A stretch of 64,000 nucleotides of DNA from Phallusia mammillata (taxonomy: Eukaryota > Chordata > Ascidiacea > Phlebobranchia > Ascidiidae): NCBI GenBank assembly GCA_003260075.1, contig QLIY01000230.1:62001-126000 (forward strand), written 5' to 3'. This document shows, piece by piece, positions 37,201 to 46,800 of this stretch. Under the pieces are notes generated by a model that had not been told where the DNA came from, made no database searches, and saw only the letters and a list, made by a program, of their open reading frames with translations. The position numbers were made by a program, and so were the translations under genes. The number at the start of each line of letters is the position of its first letter. Within the stretch, counting starts at the first letter, position 1.

Positions 37201-40200
37201 TTGTGCGTTGCTTGGTGGGCGTTTTTGCGCCGTGGTATTTAGGAGGTTGTCAACAGCCTTATACGACGCATTAACGACTGTTGCTTAAAACGCCTCCGGT
37301 GGTCAAAATTTTAAACATTGGCTGATTGGGACAAAATTTTACAGGGCTGCGGAATATGCAATGTGGTTTCATATCTTACTGGTTTGGGTGTAGAGCCCCA
37401 TTAATTACCCCACTAGCCCTCTAAAATAGGTGAATTTTTTAACAATATTTAAATCGAATTAAATTTGGACAGCTTGTAGAATTTTCTATTTATAGGTGTT
37501 GATTGTTGTGTTTTACTTTATTTTGCCACTATTTACCACTTTTTCCTGTAAAATAGAACATTAAATAGGACAAACTTCAAACAATGTCTGAACTAAATCA
37601 GATTTGTATAGTTTGTACTTGTAATAGCATGATTATTTAAGCCTAGTACTGATCACTGTGTTTTACCTTAAAACAGCAAACTTTCATGGTTATCTCTTAA
37701 AATGCCTTTCCCCCCCCCCCTTTGCATGTGTGGGGACCCATGAGTTTCTGTCTGCAGAAACAACTAAGGTTACAAAAGACGGTGGCTAATATGGGACCGA
37801 TGATAAGTTAAATATCATGAATATATTAACGTTTAAAAATAGGTTATAGTTTATGTGCAATATGTGCTAAGCCACCCTTCTAGTTAAATAAAAATTTTAC
37901 TTTCGACTGACGCAGGATTCACAGCAACTGCCAACAAGTTGGGTCGTATACGATGAAATGACTCGTTCCTCTACAAACTACAACAGTATTTCCTCTGCTC
38001 GATGTTGTACTGCCGTGTCTCCTGCATGTATCGCTATATTTACTGGACCATCGACCGTTTTCGAGGTTTGATTACTTTCAAGGCCTGTTTTGTACGCAGT
38101 TGTTACCAACTGTAACAAATATTTTTGTGGTATACATTTTTCTGTTCATGTTATAGCTTTTCCAGCGCAAAAACTTAATAACCAAAACAGGCTTAACCTT
38201 GTCTAGACTGATGCAATCGAGACCCCTGATCCGACGGGGATGCCCCTTGGTTTTCCGCAAGATAGCGATAGTGAGACTGATGACGTCGATGTGAGTCGCC
38301 TAGCCACGCTAACGGTTACTGATTGGATAAAACTGTGCATGGATCCGACCGTAAGTGGTGTTTATAATATCTTCGGTCGTTACTAAATTGTGCTGTTTCA
38401 TGATCATCTGTAAAAATGTGCATTAGTGTTCACGGCTGATCACTGCAGTAATGAATATTTGGTTGTTAAAAAGGCCTGCTGTTTTGGTATCTTGTTTTGG
38501 TACATGCAATGCAATATTTTTCAGTTATTTTGTAACATGGGCATTTGGTAAACACAGGAGTTTATTAATTCATTGTTAAAGCTACGCGGAATAATTAAAA
38601 ATACTCTTAGTCGAAACAAATTTCGTACATGATATGCAAGATTTTTTTCTACGCTTAAAACGTTAAAAAAGTAGGTAACATTGCCCCTAAAATCATGTTT
38701 CAAAGAGACTCTCACATGTAATGCATTCCCGATTTTTCTGTACTGACTGCGAAAACAATTGGCTCAAACAGGTTAATTTACAAAACCCCCCCCCCTTGGT
38801 TGTTAAAAAGGCCTGCTGTTTTGGTATCTTGTTTTGGTACATGAAGTGCAATATTTTTCAGTTATTTTGTAACATGGGCAGTTGGTAAACACAGGAGTTT
38901 ATTAATTCATTGTTAAATCTACGCGGAATAATTAAAAATACTCTTAGTCGACAAATTTCGTACATGATGTGCAAGATTTTTTCCTACGCTTAAAACGTTA
39001 AAAAAATAGGTAACATTGCCGCTAAAATCAAGTTTCAAAGAGACTCTCACATGTAATGCATTCCCTTTTATTCTGTACTGACTGCGAAAGCGATTGGCTC
39101 AAACAGGTTAATTTACAAAGAATATTCCTTTGCTACCCATTTTCACATAATTTTTACCGTTTTTACAGCTGGCTTTCATGATCTGCCATCTTCGTATCAA
39201 GTGGTACAGTTTGTTTGCTCGTCGCATCCGAAGCTCTTCGAAACCATGGCAACAAGAGGACGAGGCGGTTCTCTCCACAATCATCAACATCTTAAGTTGC
39301 GAGGATCAGGCCATCGGACTAACGGTGTGTTTTTGTAAAATACTACAAATAAACAAACTTGACAACAAAAACTACATGGTGTTGGGAAATTTTTGTCCCT
39401 TTTTCGTTATTTGTTTGAACAAAACAATAAAATGTTTTTAAATGCAAAATGTTGTGGAATTACTTGGGATAATAAAATCTTTGTAATATAAGTTAGCTTT
39501 AGTTGTATTATTTTGAGCTTTTTGCTTTTTATTTGACTTCAAAGTACTCTTAGCTTCTTATTTGAATAGGAAATAGGGTAGCGTACAAAATTATTTGTTT
39601 TGCAGCAACCTTCGGGAATCGGGCAGAGGCCACGTCCACAGAGTCAGGACGACGGAGCGAGAGCATCCAGGTTTATCCAACGAACACCCGACTCATCAAA
39701 GGGAAGAAAGGAACAGGATTGTTCGGGATGGAGAAAACAACCAAAGTCACTCAACTTCAGGTAAAACATACGTTGAAATTAGGACAAGAATTTGCCAAAT
39801 ACGATATTTTTTGTTTTTTAATCGGACAGCGTTTTTAGTGCTTGGCAAAAAATAAATTATGATTCCCCCCCCCCAATGCCGTTATGAGCAAATAATGAGT
39901 TAAGTTGCGAAATGCCTAATATAATGCAGACCTTTTTTTGAGGTATTTAGGGACAGTTTTTGGTCAAACGGGTTTTACATCAGCCGGTCGCCCCCCCCCC
40001 ATTGTTCGGGATGGAGAAAACAACCAAAGTCACTCAACTTCAGGTAAACATATACGTTGAAATTAGGACAAGAATTTGCCAATTACGACACTTTTTGTTT
40101 TTTAATCGCAGAGCGTTTCTAGTGCTTGGCAAAAAAAATTGTTTGTTAAGTTAACCCAGGGGTCGCCAGTCTCACGGCTCTTTTAATATTCTGGTAAAGA

Positions 40201-40972
40201 AGAAAATGCCGTTATGAGCAAATAATGAGTTAAGTTGCGAAATGCCTAATATTAAGCAGACCTTTTTTGAGGTATGTAGGGACAGTTTTTGGTCAAACGG
40301 GTTTTACATCAGCCGGTCACTGGCCTGGCGTACTGTGATTTATAATGAGTGTGCCGTGTTCGTTAGTCTGCATAGACGCTTCAGCTGCAGGGCTGATCCC
40401 AGTTATGATTTTATGTTCATCCTCCTGAAGAAAATAACCTTGTGAGCACATAATCATTTAAGTCGCGTAATGCGTACAATTGTGCAGACTTTTGTTTTTA
40501 GATATTCAGTAGAACGTTTTGGGCCGAACGGCTCCTAAAGTGCTACATTTTATGTTTTTTTCATTTTTTAGCTCTTCCAGCTTCTTAAGTTGTTTTAACT
40601 ACGCCATTAGTGCCCAAACAGTCCAATTGAAAAAACCACTGCTTTATTCTTTCTCGAAAGATTGGTAGATTTTAACTTTTTGCTTTTGTTGAACACAAAC
40701 AGTGGTCGCGGTCAGTTCGGTGACGCGAGGTCACGTGGTTCTTCGTCATCGCCACGAAACCGAGGATCGACTCCGGTATTTTCCCCGACAAACAACAAGC
40801 GAAGTAAGAGTTTGATTTTTGCATCGCTGATCTCGAAAGAGCGACTTTCCTAATTTCACCGTGGAAGTTTTCATTGCCTGGAAGTTTGGGTTTTGGAAGT
40901 TTTTAATCCGTAATTGTTTTAGATTTAAACGACAGAAAAGACGGAAAATATTTCGTTGTGACTTTGGACTCG

Positions 40973-41046
<74 letters not shown>

Positions 41047-42538
41047 AAAAATCTGTTTTTTATGAATTCGTATCATTAGACATTGGATGCTTATACTCGT
41101 TTTATAATTTAAACAGAAAGAAAGCACGCTTATTTCATCTGACAAGGTGAAGTCGATACTGAGCAAATCGGGAAAAGACGTTTTCACGTTTTTCGCAGTT
41201 TGCGGGTTCGCCCAACTTCAGGTACAAATACCATGTTTCTGTTGAAATAGATTAATCCAACGTTCAGCTTATTTTGTGCTTTAATATTGACTCAATTTTT
41301 ATTTATGTTTTTTTGTGTAAGTAGCCAATACATCCATTTTTGATTTATCACACCCTCAAATGACTCTTATATTTAACAGTTCTAAGTTGGTTTAAATTGA
41401 CGCTGGCAGTTACAGAGTTTACTCAATGCAGGGTTGTGGCAAACTTCAGCCCAGCAGCGGCGGGGAAGTGAAAGTCACGTGGGTAAAGACGTCACCACTC
41501 GTCCGCGCCATCAACCAATCAGCGTGGAAGGAAAAAAGCAAAGCGGGTTGTGAACGGTTACAGGTAGGATATGCATGGTTTGAACGCTTTTGTGTGTAGT
41601 GCAAAGTGTTGATCATGTGCTTTTAACTTAACCTATACTGCTTCGACTGCTGCAGTGTATAGGATATATCCCTGGCAATGAGTATAGAGAAAAATGTAAG
41701 GTGTTTCATAAGAAATTGGAAATACAACGCTATGCGTATTTTTTTGCCCCCCCCCCTTAACCTGTCTGACAAGCATTATAATTAGGCCTCGACCAGAACG
41801 CACTGTTTGTGCGGTTGCAATATGGACACTTTTTTAAAGTATGATTTGTTGAGTTGAGACACACACTTAAGTGGTACATTGGCCCCCCCCCCGTAGGATA
41901 TGCATGGTTTGAACGCTTTTGTGTGTAGTGCAAAGTGTTGGTCATGTGCTTTTAACTTAACCTATAGTGCTTCGACTGCTGCAGTGTATAGGACATATCC
42001 CTGGCAAAGAGTATAGAGAAAAATGTAAGGTGTTTCATAAGGAATTGGAAATAAAACGCTATGCGTAATTTTTTTTGCGGTCGACGCCGTTATTTTTGGC
42101 ATCGCATCTGGTTACCGCTTTTTTCGTCGCTGCGTACGGTAATTCTATGCAGTAAAATTAGTTTTTTAGTAACTGTATGCGTTCAATTTGTTAACTGTGT
42201 GTTTTTATTAACTCTATTTGAAGCCCCCCCCCCGCCGTTATTTTTGGCATCGCATCTGGTTACCGCTTTTTTCGTCGCTGCATACGGACATTGTGTAAAA
42301 TAAAAGTAGATTTTAGTAGGTTGAGTAACTGTTTGCGTCTAATTTGTTAACTGTGTGGTTTTATTAACTCTGTTTGATATACAACTACTAGCGTCTAGTC
42401 AAACCAAGGTACACACCGTTGCAGGAAATAGAAGAGTCGTTTGCCAAATCGCTCATGCAGGCTTGGGAAAGTCAGACAAGGACCCCAGCGAGCTCGACGG
42501 CGCCCTCTCGTGGTTCGCCAGTAGGTCCTCAGCGCTAA
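19075..42538 (+). CDS. YTHDC2: YTHDC2-like R3H / DExH-box helicase with ankyrin insert and degenerate YTH
   Basis: YTHDC2 is a 3'-5' RNA helicase and m6A-binding protein that controls germ-cell mRNAs. About 32 exons give some 1340 aa; the human protein is about 1430 aa. Exons: 19075-19171, 19234-19324, 19860-19979 (R3H), 20168-20247, 20696-20898 ([10 protein letters not shown]), 20961-21127 (TQPRRISA), 27841-27943, 28463-28619 ([15 protein letters not shown]), 28876-28930, 29165-29217, 29285-29358, 29842-29885, 29955-30079, 30458-30650 (ankyrin), 31728-31885, 32101-32282 (FLPGYDDI), 32797-32975 ([27 protein letters not shown]), 33452-33680, 34001-34082, 34589-34738, 35254-35382, 35733-35845, 36443-36574, 37916-38065, 38207-38350, 39169-39324, 39606-39760, 40703-40803, 40923-40972 (gap follows), 41117-41221, 41432-41563, 42425-42538. 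The ankyrin insert between the RecA domains is diagnostic. One intron uses a GC donor (31886). The YTH domain is divergent. A TRIM-NHL gene lies antisense in intron 21128-27840. Confidence 0.94.
19980..20695 (+). other. YTHDC2 introns with LINE-like fragment and duplicated block
   Basis: At 20048-20115 a motif cctgatgaagacgacctg with paired acgtc/aacgtcgg words resembles the 3' end common to many non-LTR retroelements. Block 20297-20444 recurs from 20511 after ten C (20445-20454). Exon 20168-20247 lies between these features. Confidence 0.5.
21128..21860 (+). other. YTHDC2 intron, part before the nested gene
   Basis: Two ten-C runs (21227-21236 and 21291-21300) bracket a short second copy of the intron start. 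After the second run, gttaagaaccactg resembles a hAT terminus. A possible poly(A) signal for the nested minus-strand gene (TTTATT on +) is at 21786-21791, about 70 nt past its stop. Confidence 0.5.
21861..27450 (-). CDS. TRIM-NHL E3 ligase-like protein, nested in YTHDC2 intron
   Basis: This is a complete 13-exon gene, 2583 nt, 860 aa. Exons in transcript order: 27324-27450, 26799-26949, 25919-26090, 25360-25443, 25167-25292, 24546-24704, 24253-24390, 24063-24184, 23056-23921, 22817-22975, 22632-22749, 22327-22436, 21861-22111. Domains in order: C3HC4 RING ([24 protein letters not shown]; about residues 17-65); B-box 1 ([20 protein letters not shown]); B-box 2 ([20 protein letters not shown]); coiled coil (about 200-310); a long Pro/Ser/Arg-rich linker; C-terminal NHL beta-propeller units ([21 protein letters not shown], with similar repeats to the end). 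RING with two B-boxes and a coiled coil predicts ubiquitin ligase activity, and NHL propellers often bind RNA. No filamin domain is evident, unlike TRIM2/3/71. The orthologue is not assigned. All splice phases agree. Confidence 0.92.
22171..22285. repeat. Direct repeat in TRIM-NHL intron without a C-run
   Basis: A unit containing attgccagcgacgtagag and cgtattcattttt occurs twice, about 65 bp apart. The flanking ccaaattaagta is also repeated. No C-run separates the copies, so this may be a true short tandem duplication. Confidence 0.6.
22540..22568. repeat. 29-nt poly-C tract in TRIM-NHL intron
   Basis: A pure C run in the intron between exons 22327-22436 and 22632-22749, probably a short sized gap. 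Confidence 0.65.
24794..24971. mobile_element. Tc1/mariner-type MITE with TA target duplication
   Basis: The ends are CAGTGAACCTCAGG and the reverse complement of CAGTAAACCTTTG. The element is flanked by TA on both sides (24792-24793 and 24972-24973). It is about 178 bp with no coding capacity and lies in a TRIM-NHL intron. The CAGTRAACCT end with TA duplication fits pogo/Tigger-like non-autonomous elements. Confidence 0.75.
25614..25735. repeat. AT-rich tandem repeat in TRIM-NHL intron
   Basis: About four copies of a unit near 30 bp built on catttcaaattagattattc. It is low complexity with no gene. It lies between the B-box 1 and B-box 2 exons. Confidence 0.75.
26091..26798 (-). other. Longest TRIM-NHL intron, no feature seen
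   Basis: AT-rich DNA between the RING/linker exon and B-box 1 exon. No repeat, C-run or coding frame with similarity was found. Confidence 0.5.
27451..27840. promoter_or_regulatory. Presumed promoter of the nested TRIM-NHL gene
   Basis: This 390-bp piece lies between the TRIM-NHL start codon (minus) and the next YTHDC2 exon (plus). It is still intronic for YTHDC2. It must hold the TRIM-NHL leader and probably its promoter. No specific motif can be named. Confidence 0.4.
27944..28462 (+). other. YTHDC2 intron, nothing notable
   Basis: AT-rich intron between helicase exons. No repeat or extra exon recognised. Confidence 0.5.
29359..29841 (+). other. YTHDC2 intron, no clear feature
   Basis: This intron includes a GC-richer patch near 29430-29540 (gtgctctgtgctaagcacgctcgg). 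It may be an old repeat, but no ends or duplication were found. Confidence 0.4.
30651..31727 (+). other. YTHDC2 intron with duplicated block, large poly-C tract and repeat remnant
   Basis: Block 30652-30795 recurs from 30807 after a C-run at 30796-30806. A 94-nt C tract lies at 31113-31206. The sequence 31207-31474, ending gtgcgggaaccctg, looks like one end of a hAT-type repeat whose other part is lost in the tract. Confidence 0.55.
31113..31206. repeat. 94-nt poly-C tract
   Basis: The longest homopolymer in the window. It is probably a sized gap written as C. The poly-Pro and poly-Gly frames across it are artefacts. Confidence 0.7.
32392..32466 (+). repeat. tRNA-like sequence (pseudo-tRNA or SINE head)
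   Basis: It has an A-box-like tggccaagtgg and a B-box-like agttctaatcc about 40 nt apart. The possible acceptor stem gctaaga/tactagc pairs at about five of seven positions. The B-box departs from GTTCRANNC and the arms pair poorly. It is therefore read as a decayed tRNA copy or a tRNA-derived SINE in a YTHDC2 intron, not a working tRNA. Confidence 0.5.
34083..34588 (+). other. YTHDC2 intron with duplicated block
   Basis: A block of about 75 nt before 34205 recurs from 34217 after eleven C (34206-34216). Near 34440-34485, gccgcatagctacatgtggctcc resembles the end of a hAT-type repeat. No exon seen. Confidence 0.5.
35404..35700. repeat. YTHDC2 intron block present twice around a 10-C run
   Basis: Block 35408-35546 recurs from 35557 with few changes. 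Ten C separate the copies (35547-35556). Confidence 0.8.
36031..36393. mobile_element. hAT-like MITE in YTHDC2 intron
   Basis: The termini CAGGGAGTCGAACCGC and the reverse complement of CAGGGAGTCAATACCGC are inverted. The flanking 8-mers attttaat (36023-36030) and attttaaa (36394-36401) match at seven of eight positions, as expected for an aged hAT duplication. The interior is full of ggttcgggttcgg-like words. There is no transposase frame. Confidence 0.78.
36720..37660. repeat. Diverged tandem repeat, unit about 130 bp, in YTHDC2 intron
   Basis: Several degenerate units begin with words like ctaacccactaaaatgggtg, then aaacantgt, then gaaatttggatatcttgtagaat. Examples start near 36850, 37285, 37420 and 37550. 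A C-run join at 37114-37123 duplicates part of it (36978-37113 and from 37124). A second run lies at 37710-37720. No exon is present. Confidence 0.6.
38459..39117. repeat. YTHDC2 intron block (about 325 bp) present twice around a 10-C run
   Basis: Block 38459-38785 recurs from 38796 to about 39117 with scattered substitutions and a few short indels. The run is 38786-38795. Confidence 0.82.
39761..40702 (+). other. YTHDC2 intron with interlocked duplicated blocks
   Basis: The order is A1 (exon end to 39864), ten C, B1 (39875-39990), ten C (39991-40000), A2 (40001-40140), then B2 (from about 40205). A2 repeats the end of exon 39606-39760. The interior also holds hAT-like ends (ccaggggtcgcc near 40156). 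A segment at 40373-40420 is shared with 33169-33215 in another intron. Confidence 0.65.
40973..41044. repeat. 72-nt poly-C tract truncating a YTHDC2 exon
   Basis: The run starts right after coding sequence [10 protein letters not shown], the first strand of the YTH domain. It hides the rest of that exon and its donor. A sized gap is the likeliest reading. Confidence 0.75.
41564..42424 (+). other. YTHDC2 intron with interlocked duplicated blocks
   Basis: A1 (41564-41746), ten C, B1 (41757-41882), ten C (41883-41892), A2 (from 41893). B2 lies far downstream at about 42748-42868, after the stop codon. A further block, 42087 to 42223, recurs from 42234 after ten C. No exon lies between. Confidence 0.65.
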
Positions 42539-43864
42539 CAACACGGCCACACGTGGCTGTAAATTGAATCACTGTGTTCGAATTTATTGTTGTTCCTGTT
42601 TCGTTTTAGATGTTTAAAATCGTTCATGTTGCAATGGTTCCTTCCAAAAAAGTTCTAAGTTGTTCCTATTCCTGGATTATACTTCTTGTTTCAGCAACTC
42701 ATTTCAGATAGTATGGTAGTTACTATCCATTACTTTTAGCTGTTGTTAACCTGTCTGACAAGCATTATAATTAGGCCTCGACCAGAACGCACTATTTGTG
42801 CGATTGCAATATGGACACTTTTTTAAAGTATGGTTTGTTGAGTTGAGACACACACTTAAGTGGTACCTTGAAATGGGTTAGCATGTTCAAGTTGCGTCCA
42901 TGACGAGAAGCAGAAAACATCACACAGTTGCTTGCTAAAACTGGCGAGTTTGCAATTACCAATTGCAAATGTTTTAAAAATCAAAATCAGGGACAAATCA
43001 GTTTCAGATTAAATTTTTGACTCATCTGTCACGTAATATATGCGACGTAATTATAACTCGACCTTACGTCGATTAAAGTCAGATGTTTTTCCGTCGTGTC
43101 AAGATTAAAATCTCACTAATGATACTATGGATTTTGCTTGAGTACGTACCATGTAATGCATGTCGACGTGGGGTGGACAACCTGCGGCCTTTCATTAAAG
43201 CTTGTGCGGCCCACAGAGACGCTTGGATTTTAAAAGTACTGGCAAACGAGTCCAATTGTTACATAGTTTTGAGCTGATTAATGAGTCTTATGCTAGTTTT
43301 CTGCGGTCTGGCAAAANATTAATGCGCCTGATGCTAGTTTTCTGCGATCTGGCAAAATGTGGCTAGAATCAAATACGAATTATACTTGTAGTTAAGCATA
43401 TTTGGTAAGAAACAAAGCAAATCACTTTGTGTGATGAACATGTGCGGCCCTCGATCCAATTTTGACATTTATAATTGGCCCTACAGTAACAAAGGTTGCC
43501 CACCCCTGACGTAAAGAATTCCTAACGGAAGGCACAACTTCTGCAATTTTAACTTATTGGTCTTATTCTTTGCAAAAAGCCTCACTCCAATTAATTAACG
43601 TAATAATGATTCGTCGACATTTCGCACAGCACAAAAAACTTGTTCGTCACAGTTTTATTTTTGAAGAGTTGGAACCGCAATAACACAGTTGCAAGTTAAA
43701 TAGGAAAAAAACCAAATTCAGTCAGTACGAAAGGCGCGCGCAGCGAGAAAACAACGAAAGGAAATTTCAACCCGGCATTTCATGGGACTGGAATATTGCA
43801 CGAAAATAAAACGCAAACTGAAGGAATACTGCACTGGCGCAGATGGGCGGGGCGGGGGTGTGTC
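42539..43864. other. Convergent 3' region of YTHDC2 and the RhoGEF gene
   Basis: This holds the B2 block (42748-42868) and a probable hAT-type remnant at about 43169-43508. That remnant has a left end ggggtggacaacctgcggcc, a right end ggttgcccacccctg, a single n at 43317 and an internal direct repeat. A possible RhoGEF poly(A) signal (TTTATT on +) is at 43654-43659. A GC-rich patch precedes the RhoGEF stop. No other gene seen. Confidence 0.55.
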
Positions 43865-46800
43865 TCACGGCAGAGCATCCACTGACGTAAAGCTTTCGAA
43901 CGATGACGCGTCACTGACGGAGGTCACGTGATTGCTGGATGTCCACGTGTCACTTTCGTCCCCCTGTGTTGGGAATAAAGGTTAAAAACTAATTGTAACT
44001 GTCTATGAACTATTTTGGTAAAACTTAAAAACTGACCACACTAAGCACATGCCTAAAATGTAACTTGACCAAAAACATTGTGTCCATACGGCTTGTATGT
44101 GATCAATACATTCGCATTATTTTTCTATTTAGTATACACATTTTTGTCTGGGGCAACTGGCTACTTTTAAACCATGCATTTAATTCCCTGTTTAGTTAAA
44201 GTGCCACAATCCTATTCCCGTAAATATGTGGATTGTTTAAAATACCTTTCCATCATTTACCTGATTCGTTTACAATGGCCATAATCTTATTTCTATTCAT
44301 ACATAAGTTATTTAAAATACTTTTCCGTCTTTCGCCGTCTCAATGAGATCCTCACCGACCATACGAGATTCCATTTGACCGTTCAATAACGTTGGTCGGT
44401 CTTTTAGGAATTCTGTCGTGAAGTCCTACAAAGAAACAAAAAGTTGATGAGGATAAGCGATTTTTTTGTAACCTGGACTCATTATATTCTACTTACGTTT
44501 TCGACAACAAATGACGGTTTCAGCTGCTCAGGTGAAGGAATTCGTTCAGCTATAAAAAGTGCCATAGTTTAAAGGGCTTTGTAAAGGTTAATTTTGAGAA
44601 AACAAACAAGCGGATATCGAAAATGTATTGACAATCCCCCCCCCCACTCGCTACTTTTAATCCATGTATTTAATTCCCTGATTAGTTAAAATGGCCACAA
44701 TCCTACTCCCGTAAATATGTGTGTAGTTTAAAATACCTTTCCGTCTTCCGCCGTCTCAATGAGATCCTCACCCACCATACGAGAATCCAGTTGACCGTTT
44801 GATAACGTTGGCCGGTCTTTTAGGAATTCTGTTGTGAAGTCCTTCATAGAACCGAAAAGTTGTTGAGAATATGCGAGTTTTTTGTTGCCAGCACACATTA
44901 TATTGTACTTACGTTTTCGACAACTATTGACGGTTTCAGATGCTCAGGTGAAGGAATTCGTTCAGCTACAAAAAATGCTGTCGGTTAAAGGACTTTATAA
45001 ACTATACTTTCGCGAAGAAAAAAACAAGCCACAGAAAAACATGTATTGAGTACTCCATAAACTGCACGTCCATTTTAAAAACATTTGTGGTTTGTAAGCT
45101 TTTTTGGTAGTTTACCTCTAGGCCTACTCTTTACACCAAAGGGTCAAACCAAATTGATACAGTTCACAAAAAACTTACTTTTCTGAGAGTTATTTTGCGT
45201 TACGGCGGAAGTTTCGTTTTTCTTCTGCGCTGAAGAATTGGTGACCACATCCATGTTTTTCTGCAATACACAATATCAATGTAACAAAAACACCACACAT
45301 TTTACAACCCTGTACCGCAAACGGGTCTTACCCGTCTTAAAATTTTGTCTTTGCCTTTGCCCATCGAAGCAGAGCGAGTTAGGGACGAAGCTTTTTTCTT
45401 TAAAGTCTCCTTAGCCGAACTGGTCGACGACGATTTGCTTTTCGTTTTCGCGTGATCTTCGGTTCCATCAGGAGTTTTCGATTTTTTGGTGCTCTGGTTT
45501 CGTTTCACCTTTCCAGGGACTTTTTCTTCTTCACCAAACAAAGAAGACAGTTTAAAACCAACTTTTAGTGATATATTTACATATCTTACATCGATCTCTA
45601 TACAAAAACAACTTTTAAAAATATACGTCCCAAGAAAGTTTGCATTGAAATTTATAAATTTATTCAATACCCTGATTTTATACCAAATGTGTTCACTAGA
45701 AATTACAAAATACTTCGGATTTTTCTTTTAGTGTAACTAAAAAAGTTTGTTTTGTGTACTGTGCGTTTACAGGTGAACGAGGTTGAAAAGTTACAGGGGT
45801 CAGCTGAAGATACCTATCCACAACGTATGTAAATTAAAAAATGTTTGAACCACTTCTGTTTGGCCTAACGTGAAAGACAAAACGGTATCAAACCCCAAAA
45901 AATACAAAACTAGAACGGTAATATAACAATACATATCCCTTTCATGGAAGGAACATTACACTCACCTGGTTTACGTGGTTCAGGCGGGGTGGTGGTGCTC
46001 TTAGGTTGGCATGACAATGCTTTCTTTACCTCGCGCACCCACTCTTGCTTAATTGAAGCGGTTGGTGCAGCAATGGTATAGACGTCCTCCCTGCCGTGAT
46101 ACCAAATTTCGAACTTTCTCGGGTCTGCTTTGATGTTTTCGGTCACACCGACCGCATTCATCTGTGTTGAAAAAAACATGGTTTCAAGCCGTTTTGTAAA
46201 GTCGAACAGCGCCATTCTCAAACCCCCCCCCCCGCATTCATCTGTGTTGAAAAAAACATGGTTTCAAGCCGTTTTGTAAATAAGTCGAACAGCGCCATTC
46301 TCAAAGCGGGTTGCAAGGCAAGTTATTACATAGTTGCTTAATAACAATAAACAATTGTAGCAATCGTGTTTTATCAGCTGATAAGACAGGTTACGTCGAA
46401 ATATGCTGATAATATGAAGATTGATTGTTCATTGATTGCCCAATGTCAAAAGTCACCGTTTTTTAGTATGGGTATTTTTCTAAATCTGTTTAAATTTAGG
46501 TCAAGTCCGTTTAACACTATTGGTTAACTTTGTCATTGCAACGCAGTTAGAAAGCTAAAGAAACATCTGGGATGAAATTAACGTCCCAAAGCTACTTTTC
46601 GCTTACTTTTATATTTACCTGTAAGGAATGTTTAAAGAGGTACACTTGTCCCTTCGTGCCATTTGATTGGCTGCTGGTTGAAGAGGGGACTGTATTTGAT
46701 GAATCACTTTCCAATGACTCAGCAGTTTGTTGTTTACAAAATAAAAACTCTTTCTCGTACAGGAAAAGATGTCGGTGCATTGCTTTGCTGTAATTGAAAC

